Source: Pseudomonadota bacterium (lineage in GTDB: Bacteria > Pseudomonadota > Alphaproteobacteria > Sphingomonadales > SMXR01). From it: a stretch of DNA of 16,428 nucleotides. Position 1 is the stretch's first letter, and each line of letters starts with the position of its first letter. The notes below the pieces were generated by a model. The model saw only the letters and a list, made by a program, of their open reading frames with translations. It was not told the origin of the DNA and made no database searches. The translations under genes were made by a program, and so were the position numbers. Where the stretch lies: assembly GCA_022571175.1 (NCBI GenBank), contig JACZYI010000016.1, positions 1 to 16,428 of the forward strand, read 5' to 3'. Positions 1 to 7,309 of the stretch are shown in pieces.

Positions 1-310
1 AAATAACAGAGTGCGCGAAGTTGAGCTATGCGTCAATCGCCTGACCATAAAAGTCCCTCGCAAGATTAAGGTAAATTTCAGTCATTATCTGAAACTGTTA
101 CGGTCCAGAATGGCTGACAATCATGTATGAGATTGAGATTTCAGGCTCGTTTAAGGAAAATTAACAAAAAATTAATATTTGTAACCGGTTATACAAACTG
201 CGGCTTGGAATCCGTGACTTATGAAATATTTATTGTTGTCCTCTAGTCTCGAAAATGGGTGATTAACGCTGGGGTATTGTGCTTTGCTAATGCCAATTTC
301 CCCGAAATCT
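1..310. other. AT-rich stretch with no recognisable gene
   Basis: I see no convincing coding sequence here on either strand. The part around 140-180 is strongly AT-rich and contains a CtrA-like box, listed separately, which suggests a promoter region or the edge of a decayed region. Short open frames exist on both strands, but their translations look random in composition and show no motif. No tRNA, integrase or clear attachment repeat was found. Confidence 0.4.
161..175. promoter_or_regulatory. CtrA-like box (TTAA-N7-TTAA)
   Basis: The sequence reads TTAA at 161-164, seven bases, then TTAA at 172-175, an exact match to the full CtrA half-site arrangement known from alphaproteobacteria. A further TTAA lies at 151-154. 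The 14 bases at 161-174 are identical to those at 15741-15754, upstream of the flagellin-like gene. AT-rich DNA produces such matches by chance, and no intact gene follows here, so function is uncertain. Confidence 0.35.
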
Positions 311-616
311 TTATGTAACAAATTTATGTCGAGCAAAACCAAACATAAGCGCGCAAGTGTCATCTCGACCGTAACCAACCCTGGTCTGAGCGAAAGGGAG
401 AGTGACTGTCGTGTCAGAGTAATCTGCGGTAGCCAGAAGAAATCCAATGACCGTGGAGCCGGAAGGCAAGGGAAAGGCGCCGGAAGGACCAATGCTACAG
501 CCAGCATAGCCGTTGCCTTTATAAACCTGGACTTGAGTTCCAGGGGCCGTCAGAGGCTTGGATAAAATCTTCTGGGGGTTAGGAATAATAAAGAAATCGC
601 ATATGCTCTTATTACT
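311..616 (-). pseudogene. start-less reverse-strand coding remnant of unknown family
   Basis: Read on the minus strand, the frame ending in TAA at 311-313 stays open back to a TGA at 617-619, about 101 codons. Its translation has protein-like composition, with stretches such as PGTQVQVYKGNGYAG, PSGSTVIGFLLATADYSD and GYGRDDTCALMFGF, rich in Gly, Thr and aromatic residues like a beta-rich surface or structural protein. There is no ATG near its beginning and no ribosome binding site, so at best it is the 3' end of a truncated gene. I do not recognise the family. The opposite strand is also open in the codon-aligned frame (284-565), but that translation looks less natural. Its upstream end meets the signalling pseudogene at about 570-617, which fits a deletion junction. 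Confidence 0.25.
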
Positions 617-1424
617 TCAGTCACGGAACAACAGGCTAAAAAAACCGCTGCTGAAATTGGAGATATGATCGATCGACCGGTGAAGATTCTGCGCGGAGAT
701 GTTGAGCCCAAAAGAGGATCTGTTTATTTGGTGCCAAAGGACCGTGATGTTGTCCTGGAGCAAGGGCGGCTTAAACTCCAGATTTATCAGGAGTCCTCGT
801 CAGCATCAAAGACCGACCAAGGCATTAATTATGAGGCTCTGAATCTGGAGCTGCAGCACTCATTTGATGAGCAGGCTGCACAATTTTCTTCGATGCTGGA
901 GATTGCTCCCGATGCCATTATCGCAACTGACAGCGACATGAATATTACTCTTTTTAACCGGGCTGCTGAAAAACTGTTCGAATATGAATCGTCCGAGATC
1001 ATAGGTAAAAAAATCGAAACCCTTATTCCAGGCCGGTTTCGCTCTGGTCACGGCAAGCATGTAGAGAATTTCAAAAACAAGTCGCACTCGCATTTGTTGG
1101 TGAATGAGAGAACCGAAATTTATGGGAGGAAAAAAGGCGAAATCACTCTTGGTAGTGAAGAGAGAGCACGAGATGGTTTTGTGGGTTAAAGACTCAGGCA
1201 TCGGAATTACAAAACAGGACTATCGCCTGGTGCTGACACCCTTTGGTCAGGTGAAGTCCTCAATACTTAAAACGGCGAGCGTGACCGGGCTCGGGCTGCC
1301 CCTGGCGCGATCGCTGACCGAAATGAATGGAGGATCGCTGACCTTTACTAGTGAAGTTGGTGTGGGAAGCACATTTACAGTGCGGCTTCCGAAGGCCAGT
1401 GTCACTCAATCAGACACCAATTGA
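566..1424 (+). pseudogene. remnant of a CheB/PAS/histidine-kinase signalling protein
   Basis: Three pieces of a multidomain sensor lie in order but in broken form. From about 599 to 790 the reading frame resembles the C-terminal part of a CheB methylesterase domain (for example RGDVEPKRGSVYLVPKDRD, then LEQGRLKL). From about 890 to 1155 the same frame gives a PAS domain (MLEIAPDAIIATD, FNRAAEKLFEYESSEIIGKK, ETLIPGRFRSGHG), ending in a shortened GRKKGEITLG where about six residues seem lost. The frame stops at 1187-1189. A second frame, overlapping from 1104, carries the back half of a HATPase_c domain (VKDSGIGI, then TGLGLPLARSLTEMNGGSL, GSTFTVRLP). The CheB catalytic start, CheR, the HisKA phospho-acceptor helix and the ATPase N-box are all absent. 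A frame change and deletion near 1155-1170 joins PAS to ATPase. A working kinase is not possible. The first ATG in frame is at 665. It converges on the halogenase gene. Confidence 0.65.
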
Positions 1425-1429
1425 ATTGT

Positions 1430-1449
1430 CTGAGAATTTACGATCTCAG
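1430..1449. repeat. inverted repeat between convergent ends
   Basis: CTGAGA at 1430-1435 pairs with TCTCAG at 1444-1449 across an 8-base loop, between the end of the kinase remnant and the stop codon of the halogenase (1446-1448). There is no T tract on either side, so a terminator role is only a guess. Confidence 0.25.
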
Positions 1450-3032
1450 GAGTTCATTCTCGTAGCTGTTTTATTTGCTCTAAAGCCGGTCTGGTATATT
1501 TCGTCAATAAGAACACGCTCATCGGGCAGAACCCGAAGTCCATCCTGGGCGATTACGTCCAGGCGCTCTGATTTTTTGCGGGCGGCCTCAGCGTAAAGAA
1601 AACGGTCTTCTTGGCCGCTCAAGTCTGGAAGATGATCCATGCCGTACATAATCTGGACATAGCTTGTCAGACCGAAGATCGCCGAGAAGTCGGTGAATTC
1701 CAAAGGTGCCGGCACGCGGTATTTCCAAAATTCAAGTTTCTGCAACAGGGATGCCGGCATGGTATCTTCCTTGCGATTGTCGATCCAGAAATCAGTATCC
1801 GTACGTTTGCTGAGGACAAAATGCAGTTTGATAAAATCGACAATATCCTCAAAGGTTTGATTCATGCCTTGATTAAAACGAGCCGCAGCCAACGGCATTT
1901 GTTCCACAACGGGTAAAAATTCAACCAACCTGCGGACCGCAATATCCACCAGATATATGCCCGTGGATTCCAGTGGTTCCACAAAGCCTGCGGACAAGCC
2001 AATGGAAACGCAATTTTTGAACCATTGCTCTCTACGGCTGCCGACCCGCATCTTGATGCGCAAATAAGACAAATCATCTCCGTCCTTGCCAAGATAGCCT
2101 CGCAGCAGTTCTTCTGCCCTGTCGGCGTCGGTATATTGGCTGGAATAGACGTAGCCCACACCGCGGCGATCATTCAGCGGAATATCCCAGGTCCAGCCAT
2201 TTTCCTGTGCAGTGGAAGTGGTGTAGGGAGGTAGTGGGCATTTTGGATCAGAATAGGGAACCTGACAGGCGATGGCCGCATCATTGAAAAGCATATGGTT
2301 AAAGCTGTGGAATTTCCCCCCCATGGCCTTTTCGATTAAATGACCAGCAAATCCGGTGCAGTCAATATAGAGATCTGCCTTGAGTGTGCCATGCTCAACG
2401 GTCTCCAGCGACTTGATCGCACCATCACTATCCAGCACAACTTTTTTTACCGTGCCTATTAAATGCTCAACACCCAGTTCAGAGCCCATGGTTTTGAGCA
2501 GCGTGGACAGCCTGCCAGCGTCGAAATGATAGGCGTATTCCACCGGTCCCCGGTATTCCTGGTCCTCAATCCGCTTTGGGCCCCTCATGCCATCGCAGAT
2601 TTTGCCCTCGATCATGGAATAATCAACAAAACTCTGTTTCTCGGCCTCACCATTGAGCATCCAGTAAGGTGCCAGAATATCGGGTCCGACCTGGCTATAA
2701 CGACCGAAGGCATGATAATACCAGGGTCGTTTGCCGTGCTTTTTGCTGTCTTCAGGCAAATAGAGCCAATCGGCAAATTTGATGGCCAGCTTGAACGTGG
2801 CCGAACTTTCTTTCATGAAGCGCGCTTCATCAATGCCCAGGGATTCAATCAGGGGCCGAATGGGTAGAATAGTTGCTTCTCCCACACCGACGGTTGGAAT
2901 TTCACTCGATTCAATAAGCGTGATCTTGGTGCTGTGGGGATGTTCAAAGCCCAGATGTTTAGCCAGATAAGTTGCGGTCAGCCAACCGGATGTGCCGCCA
3001 CCCACTATGATTATTTTTTCGATCTTTGCCAT
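1446..3032 (-). CDS. flavin-dependent halogenase (tryptophan halogenase family)
   Basis: This enzyme family uses FADH2 and O2 to make hypohalous acid, which travels to a lysine and halogenates an aromatic, often indole-type, substrate. About 528 residues, the usual length. Numbered from an in-frame TTG one codon before the ATG: FAD-binding GGGTSG at 12-17, the GVGEAT motif at 50-55, catalytic lysine at 82 (FKLAIKF, matching PrnA Lys79), WTWDIP at 281-286 and EPLESTG with glutamate 356 (matching PrnA Glu346). All hallmarks are intact. The aromatic pocket near the C-terminus that binds free tryptophan in PrnA is not recognisable; here it reads SYVQIMYGMDHLP, closer to environmental halogenases that prefer indoles. 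That is inference. I prefer the ATG at 3032 over the TTG at 3035; the ribosome binding site is weak. The gene starts 18 bases after the tRNA-Arg CCA, and may be transcribed with it. The flavin reductase partner is not in the window. Confidence 0.92.
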   Translation of the reverse strand: MAKIEKIIIVGGGTSGWLTATYLAKHLGFEHPHSTKITLIESSEIPTVGVGEATILPIRPLIESLGIDEARFMKESSATFKLAIKFADWLYLPEDSKKHGKRPWYYHAFGRYSQVGPDILAPYWMLNGEAEKQSFVDYSMIEGKICDGMRGPKRIEDQEYRGPVEYAYHFDAGRLSTLLKTMGSELGVEHLIGTVKKVVLDSDGAIKSLETVEHGTLKADLYIDCTGFAGHLIEKAMGGKFHSFNHMLFNDAAIACQVPYSDPKCPLPPYTTSTAQENGWTWDIPLNDRRGVGYVYSSQYTDADRAEELLRGYLGKDGDDLSYLRIKMRVGSRREQWFKNCVSIGLSAGFVEPLESTGIYLVDIAVRRLVEFLPVVEQMPLAAARFNQGMNQTFEDIVDFIKLHFVLSKRTDTDFWIDNRKEDTMPASLLQKLEFWKYRVPAPLEFTDFSAIFGLTSYVQIMYGMDHLPDLSGQEDRFLYAEAARKKSERLDVIAQDGLRVLPDERVLIDEIYQTGFRANKTATRMNS

Positions 3033-3050
3033 CAAATCCCAATCATTTAT

Positions 3051-3127
<77 letters not shown>

Positions 3128-3143
3128 CCGTGAAAAACGAACC

Positions 3144-3174
3144 GGGCTTACTGAAGCCACCACACAATAAGCCC
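3144..3174 (-). terminator. possible weak terminator after the MFS gene
   Basis: GGGCTTA at 3144-3150 pairs with TAAGCCC at 3168-3174 across a 17-base loop; a tighter alternative hairpin pairs GGCTT at 3145-3149 with AAGCC at 3154-3158. Read on the minus strand a run of five T follows after a few bases. It lies between the MFS stop codon and the 5' end of the tRNA. The stem is short, so this is tentative. Confidence 0.3.
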
Positions 3175-3247
3175 CTGCGTTGCCGCGCACATTAGCCATA
3201 TTCATGACTATGCGCAAATAGCTAATCTTGAGCCACCTCAAGGCACC

Positions 3248-4465
3248 TCAACCGAGCCCTCCTGCAATTCTTTTGGCATCGGCATGGGATTTTAGCTGCC
3301 CCATGACCAAAACACCCAAATAAGGACCAATGGCCAACATCCCGAAAGCGCCGGCCCAGCCAAACTCGGCTCGCACCATGGGCACCAGATGAATGGTGGC
3401 AAGAGTTAGTAAAAACCCAAGGCTGGTCTGTACCGTCAACATGGTTCCAATACGCCGCTGATCGGAGAGCTCTATTATGCAGGCAGAAAACTGGGCAGAG
3501 TCGGCAACGATGGAAAAACCCCAAAGCCAACAGACTGGAACCAGAATCCAGGGGCTAGCCCCGAACAGAAAGCCCGCCAGAATGGCGCAACTACCGCTGA
3601 TGCCCATGGCCCACATGGTCAATCGGGTTCGCCCATAGCGGTCGGCCAACCAGCCCCCGGCAAGACAGCCAACAGCCCCCACCGCGATCACAGAAAACCC
3701 CGCAAGGCTGGCCAAAAAACCTATGGGTGCGGATGAGCTCAAGCTTAGAGTAAAGCTTTCGGTCATGAACACGCCAATCCAGGCCCACATGGCATAAAGC
3801 TCCCACATATGGCCAAAATATCCGAGATTAGCCAGGCGTAGGGGCTTGTATTTCCAGGCGTCATAAACCGCATTCCACCTGAAGGATGCAGGTGCAAGTG
3901 CTTTTGGCCCCAGTCGAACAAAAAGGATAACAAATGCTGCGCCCATGGCCGCCAAACTGGCGCCGCCAATTGTTGTTCTCCAGTCAAGGCCCCCAAGCGC
4001 ATTCAAAAGGTGAGGGGAGGCTGAGCCCAAAGTTAAAGCCCCAACCAACAGACCCACCAGCCAGCCCACATCACCTTCAGCCCATGTGGAAGCCATCTTC
4101 ATGCCAATTGGATAGATACCGGCCATGGCGGCTCCTGTGAGTGTGCGCAACAAGAGTCCTGTGCCCGAGTGCGGTTCAACCAGAAGAAGCCCTCCGTTAG
4201 CGCACGCTGCCACTAGCGCCGAGACCAGAAAAAAATATTTGGGGTTAAACCGGTCTGCAAGACCGAGAAGGGCGCTGATCAAGGTGCCGCCCACAAAGCC
4301 GATAGCGACCATAGACGAAAAAAGGGATGCCTGGACATTGCTGAGCCCAAGCTCAACCCGAAGGGAAGGGATGACGGCAGTTGCGGAAAACCAGAGCGAG
4401 AGTGTCAGCACTTGTGCGAGCAGTATCAGCGTGATGGATTTCCATTTGGTGGCGTTTTGAATCAT
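3248..4465 (-). CDS. MFS transporter, substrate unknown
   Basis: A 405-residue major facilitator superfamily protein of the inner membrane, the usual length for twelve membrane helices in two halves. The N-terminal half has the helix 2-3 loop in a variant form (GLADRFNPKYFF); the C-terminal half has the canonical version, GGWLADRYGRTR. Hydrophobic segments recur throughout, for example LILLAQVLTLSLWFSATAVI near the start and LLTLATIHLVPM near the end. The sequence does not reveal the substrate; families of this shape include drug exporters and anion or sugar-acid carriers. Its ATG lies 3 bases after the nadB stop codon, so it is almost certainly co-transcribed with nadB and perhaps translationally coupled. 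That raises the possibility of a role linked to NAD precursors, but this is only context. Confidence 0.88.
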   Translation of the reverse strand: MIQNATKWKSITLILLAQVLTLSLWFSATAVIPSLRVELGLSNVQASLFSSMVAIGFVGGTLISALLGLADRFNPKYFFLVSALVAACANGGLLLVEPHSGTGLLLRTLTGAAMAGIYPIGMKMASTWAEGDVGWLVGLLVGALTLGSASPHLLNALGGLDWRTTIGGASLAAMGAAFVILFVRLGPKALAPASFRWNAVYDAWKYKPLRLANLGYFGHMWELYAMWAWIGVFMTESFTLSLSSSAPIGFLASLAGFSVIAVGAVGCLAGGWLADRYGRTRLTMWAMGISGSCAILAGFLFGASPWILVPVCWLWGFSIVADSAQFSACIIELSDQRRIGTMLTVQTSLGFLLTLATIHLVPMVRAEFGWAGAFGMLAIGPYLGVLVMGQLKSHADAKRIAGGLG

Positions 4466-4468
4466 CGC

Positions 4469-6064
4469 TCAGGGTGTCAGAATTGTATCAGTGGGGTTGG
4501 CCTCCTGGCCGGGATAATCGGTGGTATAATGAAGTCCACGCGATTCCCTTCTCTCCAAGGCAGAGCGCACGATCAAATCGCCCACCGTGGCCAGATTTCG
4601 AAGCTCAAGCAGGTCGGGCGTTACCCGGAAGTTGCCATAAAATTCCTGTATTTCCCCGAGCAACATATCCGTACGTCGTTTTGCCCGCTCCAGCCGTTTA
4701 TTGGTTCTGACAATGCCCACATAATTCCACATAAAGCGCCGTAGTTCGTGCCAGTTGTGGCTGACCACAATCTCTTCGTCGGAATCTGTTACCCGACTTT
4801 CATCCCATGGCGCAGCACTGCCCGGCAGCGGTAATTCATTGCCCCGTGCCAGAATATCCTCGCCTGCTGCCATCCCAAAAACCAAACATTCCAGAAGGGA
4901 ATTACTGGCCATGCGATTGGCCCCATGCAACCCGGTGCAAGCAACTTCACCGATTGCATAAAGGCGATCAATATCGGTCTTACCGGTCAAATCGGTTACC
5001 ACCCCACCGCAGGTATAATGAGCGGCCGGAACCACCGGAATCGGGCCTGTGGTCAAATCAAAGCCAAATTCCTTGCAGCGGCGGTAAATGTTGGGAAAAT
5101 GTCCAATGATGAAATCCGGATCTCGGTGGGAAATATCGAGATAAACATTATCGAGGCCCAAACGTTTCATTTCGTGGTCAATCGCCCGGGCTACAACATC
5201 TCTGGGTGCAAGCTCGGCGCGCTCATCAAATTTATGCATGAAGCGTTCACCATTAGGCAAGGTCAGGTGTGCTCCTTCGCCTCTGAGAGCTTCGCTTAAT
5301 AAAAATGATTTGGCCTCGGGGTGATAGAGGCAGGTGGGGTGAAACTGGTTAAATTCCATATTGGCAACCCGGCAACCCGCCCGCCAGGCCATGGCGATGC
5401 CATCGCCAGTGGAGCCGTCAGGATTAGAGGTATAAAGATAGACTTTGCTGGCACCGCCGGTTGCGAGCACGGTTGCTTTCGCGGTCATGGCATCGATTTT
5501 TCCACTCTCGATTTCCATAACATAGGCGCCCTCGCATTGGTCCTTACCCTTGCCATTGCTCACTGATTGCCGGTTGGTTATAAGATCAACTGCAAGCGCA
5601 TTTTCAGTCATTACTATATTGGGGTGCTTGTGCGCGTTATGGAGCAGGGCCTGGTGAACCGCACGACCGGTGGCATCATCCACATGAAGGACACGGCGGC
5701 GAGAATGACCCCCTTCCCTGGTTAAATGAAAGCCTGACCCTTCTTCGGGTTCACTGCCCCCGGTAAATTTCACACCCTGGGCAATCAGGAAATCTATCGC
5801 AGCGGGTCCCTTTTCGATGACCCTTGAAACAGTTTTCGGGTTGCAAAGTCCTGCGCCAGCCTCAAGGGTATCCTGAATATGGGACTCGACCGAATCGCCA
5901 GCACGAAGGGCTGCGGCAATGCCTCCCTGCGCCATGGCTGTGGACCCGGCAGCGGCATTCTCTTTAGAAATAATTTTAACCTGAAATCGATCGGCAATTG
6001 TTAAGGCCAGCGAAAGGCCTGCGGCACCGGACCCTATGACCAATATTTCTGTCTGGAGAGTCAT
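4469..6064 (-). CDS. nadB: L-aspartate oxidase
   Basis: Oxidises L-aspartate to iminoaspartate with FAD, the first step of de novo NAD synthesis; NadA (quinolinate synthase) then uses the product. 531 residues, standard for NadB. The FAD-binding GSGAAG is at 11-16, MAQGGIAAAL at 44-53, and the substrate region REGGHS at 116-121. Residues equivalent to E. coli His244, Arg290, His351 and Arg386 appear as His242 (FHPT), Arg288 (PRDV), His349 (HYTCGG) and Arg384 (GANRMASNS), all conserved. Arg384 with the GxNR-ASNSLLE pattern separates NadB and its relatives from other flavoproteins; the succinate dehydrogenase flavoprotein is the main alternative but is longer and lacks this pattern. It lies 14 bases after the ABC ATPase gene and 3 bases before the MFS gene. 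nadA and nadC are not in the window. Confidence 0.95.
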   Translation of the reverse strand: MTLQTEILVIGSGAAGLSLALTIADRFQVKIISKENAAAGSTAMAQGGIAAALRAGDSVESHIQDTLEAGAGLCNPKTVSRVIEKGPAAIDFLIAQGVKFTGGSEPEEGSGFHLTREGGHSRRRVLHVDDATGRAVHQALLHNAHKHPNIVMTENALAVDLITNRQSVSNGKGKDQCEGAYVMEIESGKIDAMTAKATVLATGGASKVYLYTSNPDGSTGDGIAMAWRAGCRVANMEFNQFHPTCLYHPEAKSFLLSEALRGEGAHLTLPNGERFMHKFDERAELAPRDVVARAIDHEMKRLGLDNVYLDISHRDPDFIIGHFPNIYRRCKEFGFDLTTGPIPVVPAAHYTCGGVVTDLTGKTDIDRLYAIGEVACTGLHGANRMASNSLLECLVFGMAAGEDILARGNELPLPGSAAPWDESRVTDSDEEIVVSHNWHELRRFMWNYVGIVRTNKRLERAKRRTDMLLGEIQEFYGNFRVTPDLLELRNLATVGDLIVRSALERRESRGLHYTTDYPGQEANPTDTILTP

Positions 6065-6078
6065 TGCCGTATCCGTCC

Positions 6079-7008
6079 TTAATCGGACCGCGTGAGTTGC
6101 AAGAAAATGTCTTCAAGGTCCGTATCTTTGGTGAAAAGATCATGAACTTCCAGGCCGGCGCTCGAAATTGCAGCTAAAACCTCTCCCACAGAAGCGGATG
6201 ATTTGTTGATCTGAATCGCCAGTCGACGTTTACCGGAAAGATGGCAGTGAAATGATTTCAGAGCTTCTGGTATTTCTTCGAGGTCATGGGCCAAATCGAA
6301 AAGAATCTCCTTTTCGTCAATCCGAGCCAGAAGGTTTTTGGTTGAATCACAGGCCACCACATGGCCATGATTAATGATAGCTATCCGGTCACACAGCCGT
6401 TCGGCTTCTTCCAGATAATGCGTGGTTAAAACGATAGTCACGCCGCGGTTATTTAAATCTTGGATGGTCTCCCAAAGTTGCCGACGGAGCTCAATGTCCA
6501 CACCCGCCGTGGGCTCATCCAGAACCAGAATCGGTGGCGAATGAACCATCGCCTTTGCCACCAGCAGACGCCGTTTCATTCCTCCAGACAGCGTTCGGGT
6601 ATAGGAATTAGCCTCATCGGCCAGTTGCACGGTTTCAAGAATTTCTAAAGTTCTACGCTCGGATTTGGGCACGCCATAAAGACCGGCCTGTAATTCCAGC
6701 ATTTCAAAAGGGGTGAAAAAAGCATCAAAATAAAGTTCCTGGGGAACCACGCCAATAGAAACACGGGCATTTCTGGGATTTTCATCAATATCAAAACCCC
6801 AGATATTTGCCTTACCAGAAGTTTTATTAACCAGTCCGGCCAGAATATTGATAAAGGTTGATTTTCCAGCGCCATTCGGCCCCAGGAGACCAAAAATAGA
6901 CCCCCGTGGAATCTCAAGATCAATGGCCTTGAGGGCATGCTTGTCTGGCCCCTTTCCACCAAGGCTGTAAATCTTGTCCAGCTTTTCAACTTTTATGGCT
7001 GCGCTCAT
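6079..7008 (-). CDS. ABC transporter ATP-binding protein
   Basis: ATPase subunit of an ABC exporter of the ABC-2 type, acting at the inner face of the membrane. 309 residues. Walker A GPNGAGKST is at 43-51, the Q-loop glutamine at 92, the signature LSGGM at 142-146, Walker B ILVLDEP at 162-168 with glutamate 167, and the switch histidine at 199 (TTHY). All are intact. After residue 220 comes a C-terminal extension typical of drug- and polysaccharide-export ATPases of the YadG/CcmA-like group. The matching permease would normally be the next gene, but nadB follows 14 bases later, so the permease must be encoded elsewhere or lost. The gene heads the minus-strand run and diverges from the zinc-finger/polA pair across 127 bases. 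Cargo unknown. Confidence 0.9.
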   Translation of the reverse strand: MSAAIKVEKLDKIYSLGGKGPDKHALKAIDLEIPRGSIFGLLGPNGAGKSTFINILAGLVNKTSGKANIWGFDIDENPRNARVSIGVVPQELYFDAFFTPFEMLELQAGLYGVPKSERRTLEILETVQLADEANSYTRTLSGGMKRRLLVAKAMVHSPPILVLDEPTAGVDIELRRQLWETIQDLNNRGVTIVLTTHYLEEAERLCDRIAIINHGHVVACDSTKNLLARIDEKEILFDLAHDLEEIPEALKSFHCHLSGKRRLAIQINKSSASVGEVLAAISSAGLEVHDLFTKDTDLEDIFLQLTRSD

Positions 7009-7077
7009 TATCTGTGTTCGGTATCACTCCCAGGGTCGCATGGTCAATCAATGTTTCATTTAAGGACCACTCCATTA

Positions 7078-7106
7078 TTGTTTCGTGTTCCCGGCTTGGG
7101 TATAAC
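7078..7106 (+). promoter_or_regulatory. possible sigma-70 promoter for the zinc-finger/polA pair
   Basis: A -10-like TATAAC at 7101-7106 is preceded, with a 17-base spacer, by TTGTTT at 7078-7083, a poor match to the -35 consensus. It lies in the divergent region and points at the gene starting at 7136. Spacing and -10 are good; the -35 is weak. Confidence 0.35.
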
Positions 7107-7135
7107 GAACCAACAGTTAAGGAGAAATTCAAGCC

Positions 7136-7309
7136 ATGACAGATGATGCTCCAGAGACGATCAGCGTTTCGACAAAAGTTGTTTCCTGCGATGGCGGCGG
7201 TGCGCTCGGGCATCCGCTGGTCTACCTGAACATGGGGGAAACCAAGCGCGTAGAATGTCCTTATTGTGACCGCCTGTTCCTGTTGGAAAATGAAGATACG
7301 AGCGCCTGA
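7136..7309 (+). CDS. small zinc-finger protein (CHCC type, NDUFS6-like)
   Basis: A 57-residue protein with one Cys, one His and a Cys pair in the order C18, H26, C41, C44 (CDGGGALGHP, then CPYC), the pattern of the zf-CHCC family. The eukaryotic complex I subunit NDUFS6 shares this fold, and in some alphaproteobacteria a homologue is part of complex I; whether this short copy acts there cannot be told from sequence. An AAGGAG ribosome binding site lies at 7119-7124, 11 bases before the ATG, supporting this start. Its TGA stop overlaps the polA ATG by one base (TGATG), so the two are probably translated in a coupled way. Too short to be found by many gene callers. Confidence 0.85.
   Translation: MTDDAPETISVSTKVVSCDGGGALGHPLVYLNMGETKRVECPYCDRLFLLENEDTSA

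Noticed and set aside
284..565. Forward 93-codon open frame
   Set aside because: Its translation is basic and Ser-rich, with no motif or ribosome binding site, and it is the codon-aligned antisense of a more protein-like reverse frame.
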